A stretch of 64,000 nucleotides of DNA, from NCBI RefSeq assembly GCF_001422545.1, contig NZ_LMLE01000011.1, positions 62,001 to 126,000 of the forward strand. The letters run 5' to 3'. Source of the stretch: Pedobacter sp. Leaf41. Its GTDB lineage: Bacteria > Bacteroidota > Bacteroidia > Sphingobacteriales > Sphingobacteriaceae. The notes below the pieces were generated by a model that was given only the letters and a program-made list of their open reading frames with translations, had not been told where the DNA came from and did not search any database. Every line of letters begins with the position of its first letter. Within the stretch, counting starts at the first letter, position 1. Positions 15,501 through 22,969 of the stretch are shown in pieces. The position numbers and the translations under genes were made by a program.

Positions 15501-17038
15501 GCCCTGGTGATGGTGGCGTTAAAGGCAAATACAGGAAGTTTCGGATTTAAGTTTACACCTCCATCAAAGAGAAGTTTTACATTTTTATCGTTGATACTTA
15601 ATTTTCCATCGAAATTTTTCTTTTCAAAAGTTCCATCAATTTTAACGTTTCTATATCGATAATTGTTGAAGTCAATATATTCAACATCTCCGCTAAGTTT
15701 TTCGGTTAGTTCCTTTAATTCAGTACCTCTTCCTTTTACATACAATGATGAACTAATTCGGCCCAAACTCTTCTCATCTAACAAATTGCCGATATTAAAA
15801 TCAAACGTTTTAACGTTACCTGTATAAGAGGGGACATCATTTTTGTCGATTTTCATATTCACATCAGAAACAATTCGGCCTAACTTCGTCTTAAATTCCC
15901 CGTAAGCAATAAAGTCGTTCTGAAAACCAGTAAAATTTCCATTAAAATTGATATTGCCGAATTTGCTTACGATAATTGGAATCATCGGTTTTTTGTTTCC
16001 TGTAATTCCAGCTAGTACTTCATCTAAATCTTTTTTATTTGTACCAGCCATTTCAATCTTTAAATCCATAAAGGTTTCTTTCCATTTCGGAAGACCTCTG
16101 AGGATAAAATCGCCTTTGATGTGCGTAGCTTTTCCTGATCTAATGGAAAGTTTTTTGGCTCTCAGGTTATTTACTAATCCAGTAATCTGGCCATCTATAT
16201 CAAGTTCAATTTTCATTGAATTTAATTCAGGAGCAAAAAAAGCAACATCTTTGGAGGAAAGATGGCTTTCTTTGAAAATGGCTTTCATCCGTACGCTATC
16301 TACATAGTGGTTAAAGTCCCGATAGCTTTTAAACTTCATTTGATAGTAATCGGTTAAGCGGCTATTTTCCGTTACCAATAATAGTTTCTTTAGTTCTATC
16401 GCGTTACTATCGATAGTTGTTTCAGCAGTTAAATTTTTTAGATAGAAGCCACTTCTCTCGCGAAGGGTTAAATTTTTGATGTTGGTTTTGACCAGATGGT
16501 TCTTGGTGTCTAATCCTTCAAATATTCCGCTTAATTCCTTAACATCAACATTATCGAAATTTACATTTTTGCCTTGAACAGTATCTTTCGCGGCAAAATT
16601 CTTATATCTAAAAGCGAATTTATTTAAAATCACCCGACCTATATTGATATCATAAGGTTTACTTTTCGGTTTCTTTACAGTAGGTTTACCAGAATCGAAA
16701 TAGTTAATAATGAAATCGAGATTAGAAGACTTATCTTTGAAATCCTTTAGGAAAAATTGGCCATTATTGACTTGAATGGTATTGATATCAATAATCTTTT
16801 TGTCGATTGAAAATTGATTAATATCAACCATGAACTCTGGAGTGCTCAACAAGGTGTCTTTTTGAAGATCGAGAACAAGCAAATCTTCCAATACAATAGA
16901 TTTGAAAGGTTTGATGTAAAGGCTTTTAATTGATACCTTAGTATTGAGCTCTTTTGACAAATATGCCGCTGCTTTTTGGGCAATATAAGTTTGGACAGGC
17001 TTAAACTGTAGTGAAAAAATAATAAGCGCCAGCAGCAA
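12593..17038 (-). CDS. TamB-like translocation/assembly protein (DUF490), first copy
   Basis: A very large protein (1481 aa from TTG 17038) with an N-terminal membrane helix, then a long beta-rich repetitive region and a C-terminal DUF490/TamB domain (for example GGTIRWTGNPTAAQINL and VDLNVRSLSEAS). TamB-like proteins form a hydrophobic groove across the periplasm for lipid transport or outer-membrane protein assembly. The TTG start cuts into the membrane segment. Upstream codons read KKLFKILLWVIASII, which matches the N terminus of the second TamB at 58914 (LKILLWVIASII). The true start is therefore probably a non-AUG codon near 17089 (for example ATT). No OMP85 partner is adjacent. It converges on ribBA and diverges from tsaD. 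Confidence 0.88.
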   Translation of the reverse strand: MLLALIIFSLQFKPVQTYIAQKAAAYLSKELNTKVSIKSLYIKPFKSIVLEDLLVLDLQKDTLLSTPEFMVDINQFSIDKKIIDINTIQVNNGQFFLKDFKDKSSNLDFIINYFDSGKPTVKKPKSKPYDINIGRVILNKFAFRYKNFAAKDTVQGKNVNFDNVDVKELSGIFEGLDTKNHLVKTNIKNLTLRERSGFYLKNLTAETTIDSNAIELKKLLLVTENSRLTDYYQMKFKSYRDFNHYVDSVRMKAIFKESHLSSKDVAFFAPELNSMKIELDIDGQITGLVNNLRAKKLSIRSGKATHIKGDFILRGLPKWKETFMDLKIEMAGTNKKDLDEVLAGITGNKKPMIPIIVSKFGNINFNGNFTGFQNDFIAYGEFKTKLGRIVSDVNMKIDKNDVPSYTGNVKTFDFNIGNLLDEKSLGRISSSLYVKGRGTELKELTEKLSGDVEYIDFNNYRYRNVKIDGTFEKKNFDGKLSINDKNVKLLFDGGVNLNPKLPVFAFNATITRARLKALKLLRDSLLVDAKFSTNFSGTNLNNIEGSLLIQEIRLQNPKGIYHVDSLQLIAKGTGVDRTLDIRSDILDASIRGEYDLNSIVSYYKAIAKTYVPSLRADIFKFKNQIFKFNLQVKKFEPLAQFISPGLEMEEGATLIGDFDSRNNTATLNGFVRKLKYNGVVVNNIILDENTTKEQLQLIVTSDRVQLNDSLFIKDVNISNILRNDSLSFNVKMSNSDEANQLDLNGLVEFTKNQDTVARLSILPSILKINSEEWRIQEKVRIALNNGKTLISNFDLTNGVQQLTIDGLISEDQKDLLAVGFKDFNLKTLNPFTKGFGVKLSGNVNGTTNLYGILKAPKVNDDLKIDSLTFNNIYIGTLTDTSSFDNQSNRVNVFTRIMAEDSETFKLTGNLDLKEKLIDLNVRMNDSKLTILEPFVKQLVSNLKGDISADLTVKGKLDKPEINGSVAFDKGQLMVNYLKTTYVITDEVKIENSVVLLDGESSDGFVLADLEGHEATARGTVDLNNLDDPTLNVTVNANSLMALNTTSKDNSVYFGKAYGTGVFKFTGPTSKMKIDIKAKTEKGTVFNLPLNSSETVSDKDFINFISRDSSKVVKKTTNFDGLTLTFKLTIDPNTTANIYTTLGNLSGKGNAELNLNINSLGDFEMSGDYIIETGSFDFTAQEVINKKFEIRQGGTIRWTGNPTAAQINLKAVYALRANLNELFKAANRDASSNANQRVNTEVEMGLTGLLLQPDIKLDIFFPAQPAIKEELQTYFSDQNNLNLQAFSLIIRRSFAPGNGGESIGNQLSSTATSTATELVFNQFNNVLSSLNLNFVDLNVRSLSEASASVKLFNDRLIINAGIVDRNSLNDFTIIDFNRSNVGGEVEGLFLIRKDGSLLGKVANKPPTIQSIFANPGIDQNRNVTSFGLVYTQQFDTFKEFIQKITGAYRRNLRRKQSESPVKTNKSINKEAIINQSKGNQRR

Positions 17039-17085
17039 AATTATTGATGCAATTACCCAAAGGAGTATTTTAAATAGTTTTTTAA

Positions 17086-17093
17086 TAATTTTG
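17086..17093 (+). promoter_or_regulatory. -7 box (TAATTTTG) for tsaD
   Basis: TAATTTTG matches TAnnTTTG and lies 20 nt before the TTG start of tsaD, giving a leader of about 13-15 nt. It overlaps the probable N-terminal codons of the divergent TamB-like gene. Confidence 0.5.
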
Positions 17094-17112
17094 CAGCTTA
17101 AAAATAAATAAT

Positions 17113-18114
17113 TTGTCTGTTATACTTGCTATCGAATCTTCTTGCGATGACACTTCAGTCGCTATATGTAACAACGGCAAAATTACGGCCAATGTTATTG
17201 CAAACCAAACAATTCATGAAAATTATGGTGGTGTAATCCCTGAATTAGCATCTAGGGTACATCAACAAAATATTGTGCCTACCATTGAACAAGCATTAAA
17301 AAATGCACAGGTTACAAAACAGGACATTAGTGCTGTTGCGTTTACACAGGGTCCGGGCCTGTTGGGCTCACTTTTGGTAGGTGTTTCCTTTGCAAAATCA
17401 TTCGCATTGGGCTTAAATATACCCTTAATTTCTGTCAATCACATGCATGCGCACATATTGGCGCATTTTATTGATGAGCCAAAACCCAATTTCCCTTTCT
17501 TGTGTCTTACCGTTTCTGGTGGGCATACACAAATTGTATTGGTGAAGGATTATTTCGATATGGAAATTGTGGGCGAAACGTTGGATGATGCAGCTGGGGA
17601 GGCCTTCGATAAAACGGCCAAGATTTTACAGCTGCCTTATCCTGGAGGTCCTTTAATTGATAAACATGCTAAAAATGGAAATCCGAAAGCATATAAATTT
17701 GCCGAGCCCCAGATAGCTGATCTAAATTTTAGCTTTAGTGGTTTCAAAACCTCCGTTCTTTATTTTATCAGAAAGCAGGAGATAGAGAATCCAAATTTTA
17801 TCACCGAAAATTTGGATGATATTTGTGCATCTGTTCAGCACAGCATTGTTCAGATATTGTTGAACAAGCTTAAAAAAGCTGCAAAGCAATTTAATATTAA
17901 TGAGATTGCAATAGCTGGTGGTGTTTCTGCAAACTCTGGATTAAGAGATGGTTTGCAGCAAACAGCTGATGAACTGGGATGGAAGGTTTATATTCCTGCA
18001 TTTCAATATTGTACTGATAATGCAGGAATGATTGCCATTGCCGGATACCAAAAGTTTTTGGTTAACGACTTCGTGGGCCAAGAGGTATCGCCGAAAGCGA
18101 GAATGGAATTTTAA
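17113..18114 (+). CDS. tsaD: tRNA threonylcarbamoyladenosine transferase TsaD
   Basis: A 333-aa ASKHA-fold protein that transfers the threonylcarbamoyl group to A37 of ANN-decoding tRNAs, together with TsaB and TsaE. Seen motifs are AIESSCDDTS at the N terminus, the metal-binding HMHAHI, SGGHT, and the C-terminal AGGVSANSGLR and DNAGMIA. The start is TTG (17113), since the conserved MSVILAIESS begins there and a -7 box sits 20 nt upstream. Length is normal for the family. The gene stands alone, diverging from the TamB-like gene. Confidence 0.95.
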   Translation: MSVILAIESSCDDTSVAICNNGKITANVIANQTIHENYGGVIPELASRVHQQNIVPTIEQALKNAQVTKQDISAVAFTQGPGLLGSLLVGVSFAKSFALGLNIPLISVNHMHAHILAHFIDEPKPNFPFLCLTVSGGHTQIVLVKDYFDMEIVGETLDDAAGEAFDKTAKILQLPYPGGPLIDKHAKNGNPKAYKFAEPQIADLNFSFSGFKTSVLYFIRKQEIENPNFITENLDDICASVQHSIVQILLNKLKKAAKQFNINEIAIAGGVSANSGLRDGLQQTADELGWKVYIPAFQYCTDNAGMIAIAGYQKFLVNDFVGQEVSPKARMEF

Positions 18115-18259
18115 GGCGATGATTACACAGATTATTTGATTACACGAATGTAATTTTGAATAAATAGTTTAAGATTGAAATTTTATTTTGCCTTATTCTT
18201 AAATCGTGCAAATCCTAATCTAACTATTTGACTTTATACTTTTAACTTTATACTTTTTT

Positions 18260-18457
18260 ATGACTGGAGCATCATTAATATTTTGGATTGTTTGTGCAGT
18301 ACCGCTTATTGGACTGTTATATTATTTGATTAGAAAAGATAAGAATAAATTAAGCGGAAGTTGGGGAGTAATTATTTTAGGTGCTTTGGTAATTGCTGCC
18401 TTGTTGGTAATTGTTTACGTAACAAAAGATTTTAACGCAGTTTTTAGCCAGGGTTAA
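18260..18457 (+). CDS. Small membrane protein with two helices
   Basis: The 65-aa protein has two hydrophobic segments (about 4-24 and 36-56) separated by a basic loop RKDKNKLSG, so both termini probably face the periplasm. I do not recognise the family. It lies between tsaD and recA and is followed by a very strong terminator. Codon use resembles its neighbours, and the ORF begins with ATG. The upstream 145 bp hold no other gene. Confidence 0.6.
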   Translation: MTGASLIFWIVCAVPLIGLLYYLIRKDKNKLSGSWGVIILGALVIAALLVIVYVTKDFNAVFSQG

Positions 18458-18478
18458 AACTATTGACATAATATCATA

Positions 18479-18519
18479 AAAAAGCGCTTTGTTAGATTTT
18501 GTCTAACAAAGCGCTTTTT
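18479..18519. terminator. Strong bidirectional terminator between the small membrane gene and recA
   Basis: A perfect 18-bp stem (18479-18496 with 18502-18519) with a 5-nt loop, beginning in A-run and ending in T-run. It can stop both the plus-strand gene ending at 18457 and recA ending at 18539. Confidence 0.92.
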
Positions 18520-18538
18520 ATGCTTTTGAGTATCGAAA

Positions 18539-19552
18539 TTATTTTTCTTCCAATTTATCGCCGGTTACTTCGGCTTTAATTTTAATTTCCAATTCTTCTG
18601 CTAATTCTGGGTTATCACTTAAAAGTTGCTTAACCGCATCTCTACCTTGACCCAATTTAGTATCTCCGTACGAGTACCAAGACCCTGCTTTCTTGATAAT
18701 GCCAAAATCAACACCTAAATCTACAATTTCGCCATTTTTCGAAATACCTTCGCCAAACATTACGTCAAACTCTGCAATACGGAAAGGCGGAGCCACCTTA
18801 TTTTTAACAATCTTAACTTTAACACGGTTACCAGAAACTTCATCAGAATCTTTAATTTGAGAAATACGGCGAATATCTAAACGTACTGAAGCATAAAATT
18901 TTAACGCGTTACCACCTGTAGTTGTCTCTGGGTTACCGAACATCACACCGATTTTATCACGTAATTGGTTGATGAAAATACAGCAGCAGCCAGTTTTTGA
19001 AATGGTACCAGTTAACTTACGTAATGCCTGGCTCATCAAACGGGCATGTAAGCCCATTTTACTGTCGCCCATTTCGCCTTCAATTTCACTTTTCGGAACC
19101 AACGCAGCAACGGAGTCAATCACGATTACATCAATTGCGCCGGAGCGAATCAGGTTATCAGCAATTTCTAATGCCTGTTCGCCATTGTCTGGTTGAGAAA
19201 TTAATAAGTTATCAGTATCCACACCGAGTTTTTTAGCATAGAACTGATCGAATGCATGTTCCGCATCAATAAAAGCAGCTATACCACCTTTTTTCTGCGC
19301 TTCTGCAATAATATGGGTAGCTAATGTCGTTTTACCGGATGATTCCGGCCCATAAATTTCGATTACTCTTCCCTTGGGAATACCACCAATGCCTAAAGCA
19401 ATGTCTAAACTGATTGATCCTGTAGAAATAAAATCTATCGGTTCAATAGCCGTATCGCCAAGTTTCATTATGGTACCTTTACCATACGATTTTTCTAATT
19501 TATCTAAAGTAAGCTGTAAAGCTTTTAATTTGTCGGGGTTTGCGCTTGCCAT
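18539..19552 (-). CDS. recA: Recombinase RecA
   Basis: The 337-aa protein shows Walker A GPESSGKTT (about residue 66), the AFIDAEHAFD strand, Walker B VIVIDSVAAL, the L2 loop region NQLRDKIGVMFGNPETTTGG and the C-terminal acidic helix. It forms filaments on single-stranded DNA, exchanges strands and triggers the SOS response. Length is slightly shorter than E. coli RecA (353), as is usual here. It ends at a strong terminator. Upstream a weak TATATTTA box is seen on the minus strand, but no LexA-like operator was recognised. Confidence 0.97.
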   Translation of the reverse strand: MASANPDKLKALQLTLDKLEKSYGKGTIMKLGDTAIEPIDFISTGSISLDIALGIGGIPKGRVIEIYGPESSGKTTLATHIIAEAQKKGGIAAFIDAEHAFDQFYAKKLGVDTDNLLISQPDNGEQALEIADNLIRSGAIDVIVIDSVAALVPKSEIEGEMGDSKMGLHARLMSQALRKLTGTISKTGCCCIFINQLRDKIGVMFGNPETTTGGNALKFYASVRLDIRRISQIKDSDEVSGNRVKVKIVKNKVAPPFRIAEFDVMFGEGISKNGEIVDLGVDFGIIKKAGSWYSYGDTKLGQGRDAVKQLLSDNPELAEELEIKIKAEVTGDKLEEK

Positions 19553-19685
19553 TTTCTTGTAATTTGATTTCGTAAATATAATTGAATTATGAGCTAATAT
19601 GCGTAGAATGTTTATAACTATTTACTAAAATATTTAGCTAAGGTAATTGTTTTTTAGCTAATGTCAATAGTAATTTAAAAATAAT

Positions 19686-20357
19686 TTAAGCTTCGTGCTT
19701 TTCACGCTCATTTTTCGCCGTCATGCGTTCAAAATACCTGCACATGTAGGTAATTTCACAAATATCACATTTCGGGCTTCGGGCCACGCAAACATAACGC
19801 CCGTGAAGAATTAGCCAGTGATGCGCAATGTGTATATCATGTTGAGGAAGATGTTTAACCAAATCTTTTTCTACTGCCAAGGGTGTTTTTCCATTAGTTA
19901 ATCCCAACCTGTTGGCTACACGAAAAACATGAGTATCCACTGCCATTGCCGGGGCATTATAAATTACAGATGCAATTACATTGGCAGTTTTACGTCCAAC
20001 TCCCGGCATTTTTTGTAAATCATCTATTCCCGAAGGAACAACATCATTAAATTCATTTACCAGAATATTGGCCATTCCTACAAGATGTTTGGCTTTGTTA
20101 TTTGGATAGCTGATACTTCTGATGTAATCAAATACCATATCTGGAGTGGCTTCAGATAGTGTTTTGGCATTCGGAAATCGTTGAAAAAGGGCCGGAGTAA
20201 CCATATTTACCCGCTTATCAGTACATTGAGCCGAAAGAATTACGGCAACCAGAAGCTGATAGGGATTATTATAATGTAGTTCGGTTTCTGCATCGGGCTG
20301 CTTTGCTGAGAAGTGCTCTACAAAAAGTTTATAACGTTCTTTCTTTAACATGAGCAA
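19686..20357 (-). CDS. nth: Endonuclease III
   Basis: A 223-aa base-excision repair glycosylase/AP lyase. The helix-hairpin-helix with catalytic Lys is visible in LQKMPGVGRKTANV, the catalytic Asp in VDTHVFRV, and the 4Fe-4S cluster cysteines in the C-x6-C-x2-C-x5-C pattern within CVARSPKCDICEITYMC. It removes oxidised pyrimidines. The start could be the first or the third codon (MLMLKKERY). It follows the MFS gene by about 40 bp on the same strand but has no obvious link to it. Confidence 0.94.
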   Translation of the reverse strand: MLMLKKERYKLFVEHFSAKQPDAETELHYNNPYQLLVAVILSAQCTDKRVNMVTPALFQRFPNAKTLSEATPDMVFDYIRSISYPNNKAKHLVGMANILVNEFNDVVPSGIDDLQKMPGVGRKTANVIASVIYNAPAMAVDTHVFRVANRLGLTNGKTPLAVEKDLVKHLPQHDIHIAHHWLILHGRYVCVARSPKCDICEITYMCRYFERMTAKNEREKHEA

Positions 20358-20394
20358 ATATAGAAATTGATCCTTTTACTCGTGAGTCAAAAGA

Positions 20395-21582
20395 TTAATG
20401 CATCATCGCGTATTTTTCTTTCGATGCAGCAACACCTTTTGTAGCTTTGCTTTTGATTAGCCAAATGGCGAAAAATGCACCAACCAAAGCCATTGCTGCA
20501 CCAACATAGGCCGGCGAGGTATAGTCAAACCCGTAAACCAAAGGTAAACCGCCAAAGAAAGCACCCAATGCATTCCCGATGTTAAAACTGGCTTGACTCG
20601 CCGATGCGGCCAGCATTTCAGAGCCCTTGGCCGATTGTATCATCAACATCTGGATTGGCGCAGCAAGAGCAAACGCAACGGCCCCTGTAATAAAAGTCAT
20701 TATTAAAGCCAGGGGTTGACTGAATGAGATATAATGTACAATAGTTAAAGTTACAGCCATAGCCAGAAGTAACGCAGCCGAAGCTTTAGCAGGAGAAAAC
20801 TTATCGGCTAATATTCCGCCAATATAATTTCCAACCAGCATCCCTACGCCAGCGAGCATTAATATATATGTTACGGCATCTGCAGAAAAACCTGCAACAT
20901 CTGTCATTAAAGGGGCAATGTAACTGTACCAGGTAAATAAGCCACCTGTACCAATTGAGATCATCATGATTATAATCCATGCTTCCCTCTTCTTGAAAAA
21001 ACTTAATTCAGCTTTTAGATCCCTGTTCTTTGCAGCTTCTAATGCCGGCAGCCAAAGTTTTAAGCTTAATAAGGTAACCAGACCCACCAGCACTACAACG
21101 GCAAATGAAATTCGCCAGGAAAAGTTATGGCCTATAAAAGTACCCAGCGGAACACCTAAGATATTTGCAATGGTTAAACCCATAAACATTAACGAAACCG
21201 CCTGAGCCGCCTTACCTTTTTCCGCAATTCTACTTGCAACTACCGATCCTACACCAAAAAATGCCCCATGTGGTAATCCTGAGAGCAATCTGGCAATAAA
21301 CAAAGTGTCGAAAGTTGGTGCAAAAGCCGAGAATGCATTAAATGCAGTGAACATGATCATCAACGCCATTAATATTTTTTTAGGTGGATATTTCCCGGCA
21401 ATCATTATTAACAGGGGCGCACCAATCACTACTCCTAGTGCATAGGCAGAAATCAAATGTCCGGCTTGTGGAATGGTAACTTTTAGGTCTTTTGCAATAT
21501 CTGGCAGTAAACCCATCATCACAAACTCTGTTATGCCAATGCCTAATCCTCCTAGGGTGAGTGGTAGTAAGTTCTTATTCAT
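20395..21582 (-). CDS. MFS transporter, AraJ/arabinose-efflux type
   Basis: The 395-aa protein has about 12 hydrophobic helices and the MFS loop after TM2 (APLLIMIAGKYPPKK). The N terminus reads LGGLGIGITEFVMMGLLPDIA, as in AraJ/YdhP-type drug or sugar efflux carriers of the DHA1 family. The substrate cannot be told from sequence. It has no regulator gene next to it. It ends 38 bp before nth on the same strand. Confidence 0.82.
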   Translation of the reverse strand: MNKNLLPLTLGGLGIGITEFVMMGLLPDIAKDLKVTIPQAGHLISAYALGVVIGAPLLIMIAGKYPPKKILMALMIMFTAFNAFSAFAPTFDTLFIARLLSGLPHGAFFGVGSVVASRIAEKGKAAQAVSLMFMGLTIANILGVPLGTFIGHNFSWRISFAVVVLVGLVTLLSLKLWLPALEAAKNRDLKAELSFFKKREAWIIIMMISIGTGGLFTWYSYIAPLMTDVAGFSADAVTYILMLAGVGMLVGNYIGGILADKFSPAKASAALLLAMAVTLTIVHYISFSQPLALIMTFITGAVAFALAAPIQMLMIQSAKGSEMLAASASQASFNIGNALGAFFGGLPLVYGFDYTSPAYVGAAMALVGAFFAIWLIKSKATKGVAASKEKYAMMH

Positions 21583-21844
21583 ACCTATGCTTAGTGTTAA
21601 AATTACACTATGTAAAGGTAGGTCTTTTTGAGTTAATGAAATGTAAAAAAGAAAAGGGGAGTTTGGGAACGGGGAATTATGGAATAGAAAATAGTGAATA
21701 AGGAAATGGAAAATAGTAGATAAGGAAATAAACTATAAGCTTTGTGAAGAACAAATAGAAATTCTGTTCACAGCATCATTCTTAAAATTGCTGCAAAAAA
21801 AAAAGCTGCCTTTTATGAAAGGCAGCTTTAGGCTGGTGTAAAAT
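21583..21844. other. Intergenic stretch with short A-rich repeats
   Basis: No gene is visible. Around 21680-21733 an imperfect direct repeat (AGAAAATAGTGAATAAGGAAAT and GGAAAATAGTAGATAAGG, shortened) looks like the micro-repeats common between genes here. The terminator of the sigma factor operon lies at its right end. Confidence 0.4.
21802..21829 (-). terminator. Terminator of the sigma factor / small protein pair
   Basis: Arms 21802-21813 (AAAGCTGCCTTT) and 21818-21829 (AAAGGCAGCTTT) form a perfect 12-bp stem with a 4-nt loop. On the minus strand a run of more than ten U follows. Confidence 0.9.
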
Positions 21845-22045
21845 TTACTTCGATTTGCTGTATGCTAAAATCTTGTTGATGGTTTCATCTTGAGGATTTT
21901 TAGCCAGACGATCTAATTTACTTTTGATTTGATCGTAAAATAAGTCGATTTCCGCGTCAGATTCAATATCAGTTTTAGGCTGAAACATACTGTGGGTTGG
22001 TAAATTTACATTGTTTTTTGATGTAGAGGTTTTTGTCATAAGCAA
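21845..22045 (-). CDS. Small hypothetical protein downstream of the ECF sigma factor
   Basis: The 66-aa hydrophilic protein (acidic middle ESDAEIDLFYDQ, lysine-rich end) has no membrane helix. It is encoded 81 bp after the ECF sigma gene and before the shared terminator, so it is probably co-transcribed. It is too small and lacks the zinc-binding motif of a classic anti-sigma factor. A modulating role is possible but unsupported. The start may be M1 or M3 (MLMTKTS). Confidence 0.6.
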   Translation of the reverse strand: MLMTKTSTSKNNVNLPTHSMFQPKTDIESDAEIDLFYDQIKSKLDRLAKNPQDETINKILAYSKSK

Positions 22046-22126
22046 CTAAATGTGATAAGTTTATAAACTTAACGATAGTTCAGATGCTTTATTTCGAGCC
22101 CTAAAATTTTTAACGTAACTTTTTTA

Positions 22127-22711
22127 TTACCCTTTGTAGGTCATCTCTTTAGTTTTAAGCATTTTGCGCAAGTTGCTTAATGCATAACGCATCCGTCCAA
22201 GGGCAGTATTAATGCTTACATCGGTTAAATCAGCTATTTCTTTAAAGCTCAAATCTGCATAATGACGCATTAAAAGCACTTCTTTTTGCTCATCAGGCAG
22301 TAAATGAATCATTTCTTTCAAATCTTTATGGGTTTGATCGCGTAACATTTTTTCCTCTGCACTTTCGTCATAAAAGTGTAGCATATTAAATACATCCATC
22401 CCATCAGAACTCGTAATAATTGGAGTTCTTTTTTCTTTTCTGAAATAATCAATCACTAAATTATGGGCAATACGCATTACCCAAGGCAGAAACTTGCCCT
22501 CCTCATTATATCTTCCAGAACGAAGCGTATTAATTACTTTTATAAAAGCATCCTGAAAAATATCTTCAGCTAAATATTGGTCTTTTACCAATAAATAGAT
22601 GGAAGTATAAATTTTACTTTTATGCCTTCTTAAAAGTTCTTGTAGCCCATTCTCATCCCCTGCAATGTATAACTTTACAAGGTCTTGGTCACTGTATGAT
22701 TGTAAATTCAT
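22127..22711 (-). CDS. ECF-type RNA polymerase sigma factor
   Basis: The 194-aa protein contains region 2 (AEDIFQDAFIKVINTLRS and LPWVMRIAHNLVIDYFR) and region 4 with a helix-turn-helix (FKEIADLTDVSINTALGRMR). It has neither region 1.1 nor region 3, so it belongs to the group 4 (ECF) sigma factors. No FecR-like or membrane anti-sigma factor gene is adjacent; only a 66-aa protein follows, so regulation is unclear. It is divergent from uvrA. Confidence 0.92.
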   Translation of the reverse strand: MNLQSYSDQDLVKLYIAGDENGLQELLRRHKSKIYTSIYLLVKDQYLAEDIFQDAFIKVINTLRSGRYNEEGKFLPWVMRIAHNLVIDYFRKEKRTPIITSSDGMDVFNMLHFYDESAEEKMLRDQTHKDLKEMIHLLPDEQKEVLLMRHYADLSFKEIADLTDVSINTALGRMRYALSNLRKMLKTKEMTYKG

Positions 22712-22905
22712 AGGTTTGCCTACACTAAATCCCGTACTGTTTGCTAAAAATTAATTTGTAGAAGTTTAATTTCTATAGCGTCTCTCCTATGTTTTTTAGA
22801 TTGTGTTAGTTTGGTTCTGAGGTTGTTAATATTCAAAGAAAGTTATTTTTTTATCAAAAAACAAAAAATAAAATGTTAAAAAATAAATTAACCGCATCAG
22901 TACCT

Positions 22906-22913
22906 TATTTTTG
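22906..22913 (+). promoter_or_regulatory. -7 box (TATTTTTG) for uvrA
   Basis: TATTTTTG matches TAnnTTTG and lies 57 nt before the uvrA ATG. No -33 TTTG or LexA-type operator is evident. Confidence 0.45.
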
Positions 22914-22969
22914 TATGTTTTAAAAACCCAACAGTATTCTATGGGTTATATTTAAAATCATAACCATAC

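Noticed and set aside
18969..19236. Plus-strand frames inside recA
   Set aside because: Antisense shadows of recA.
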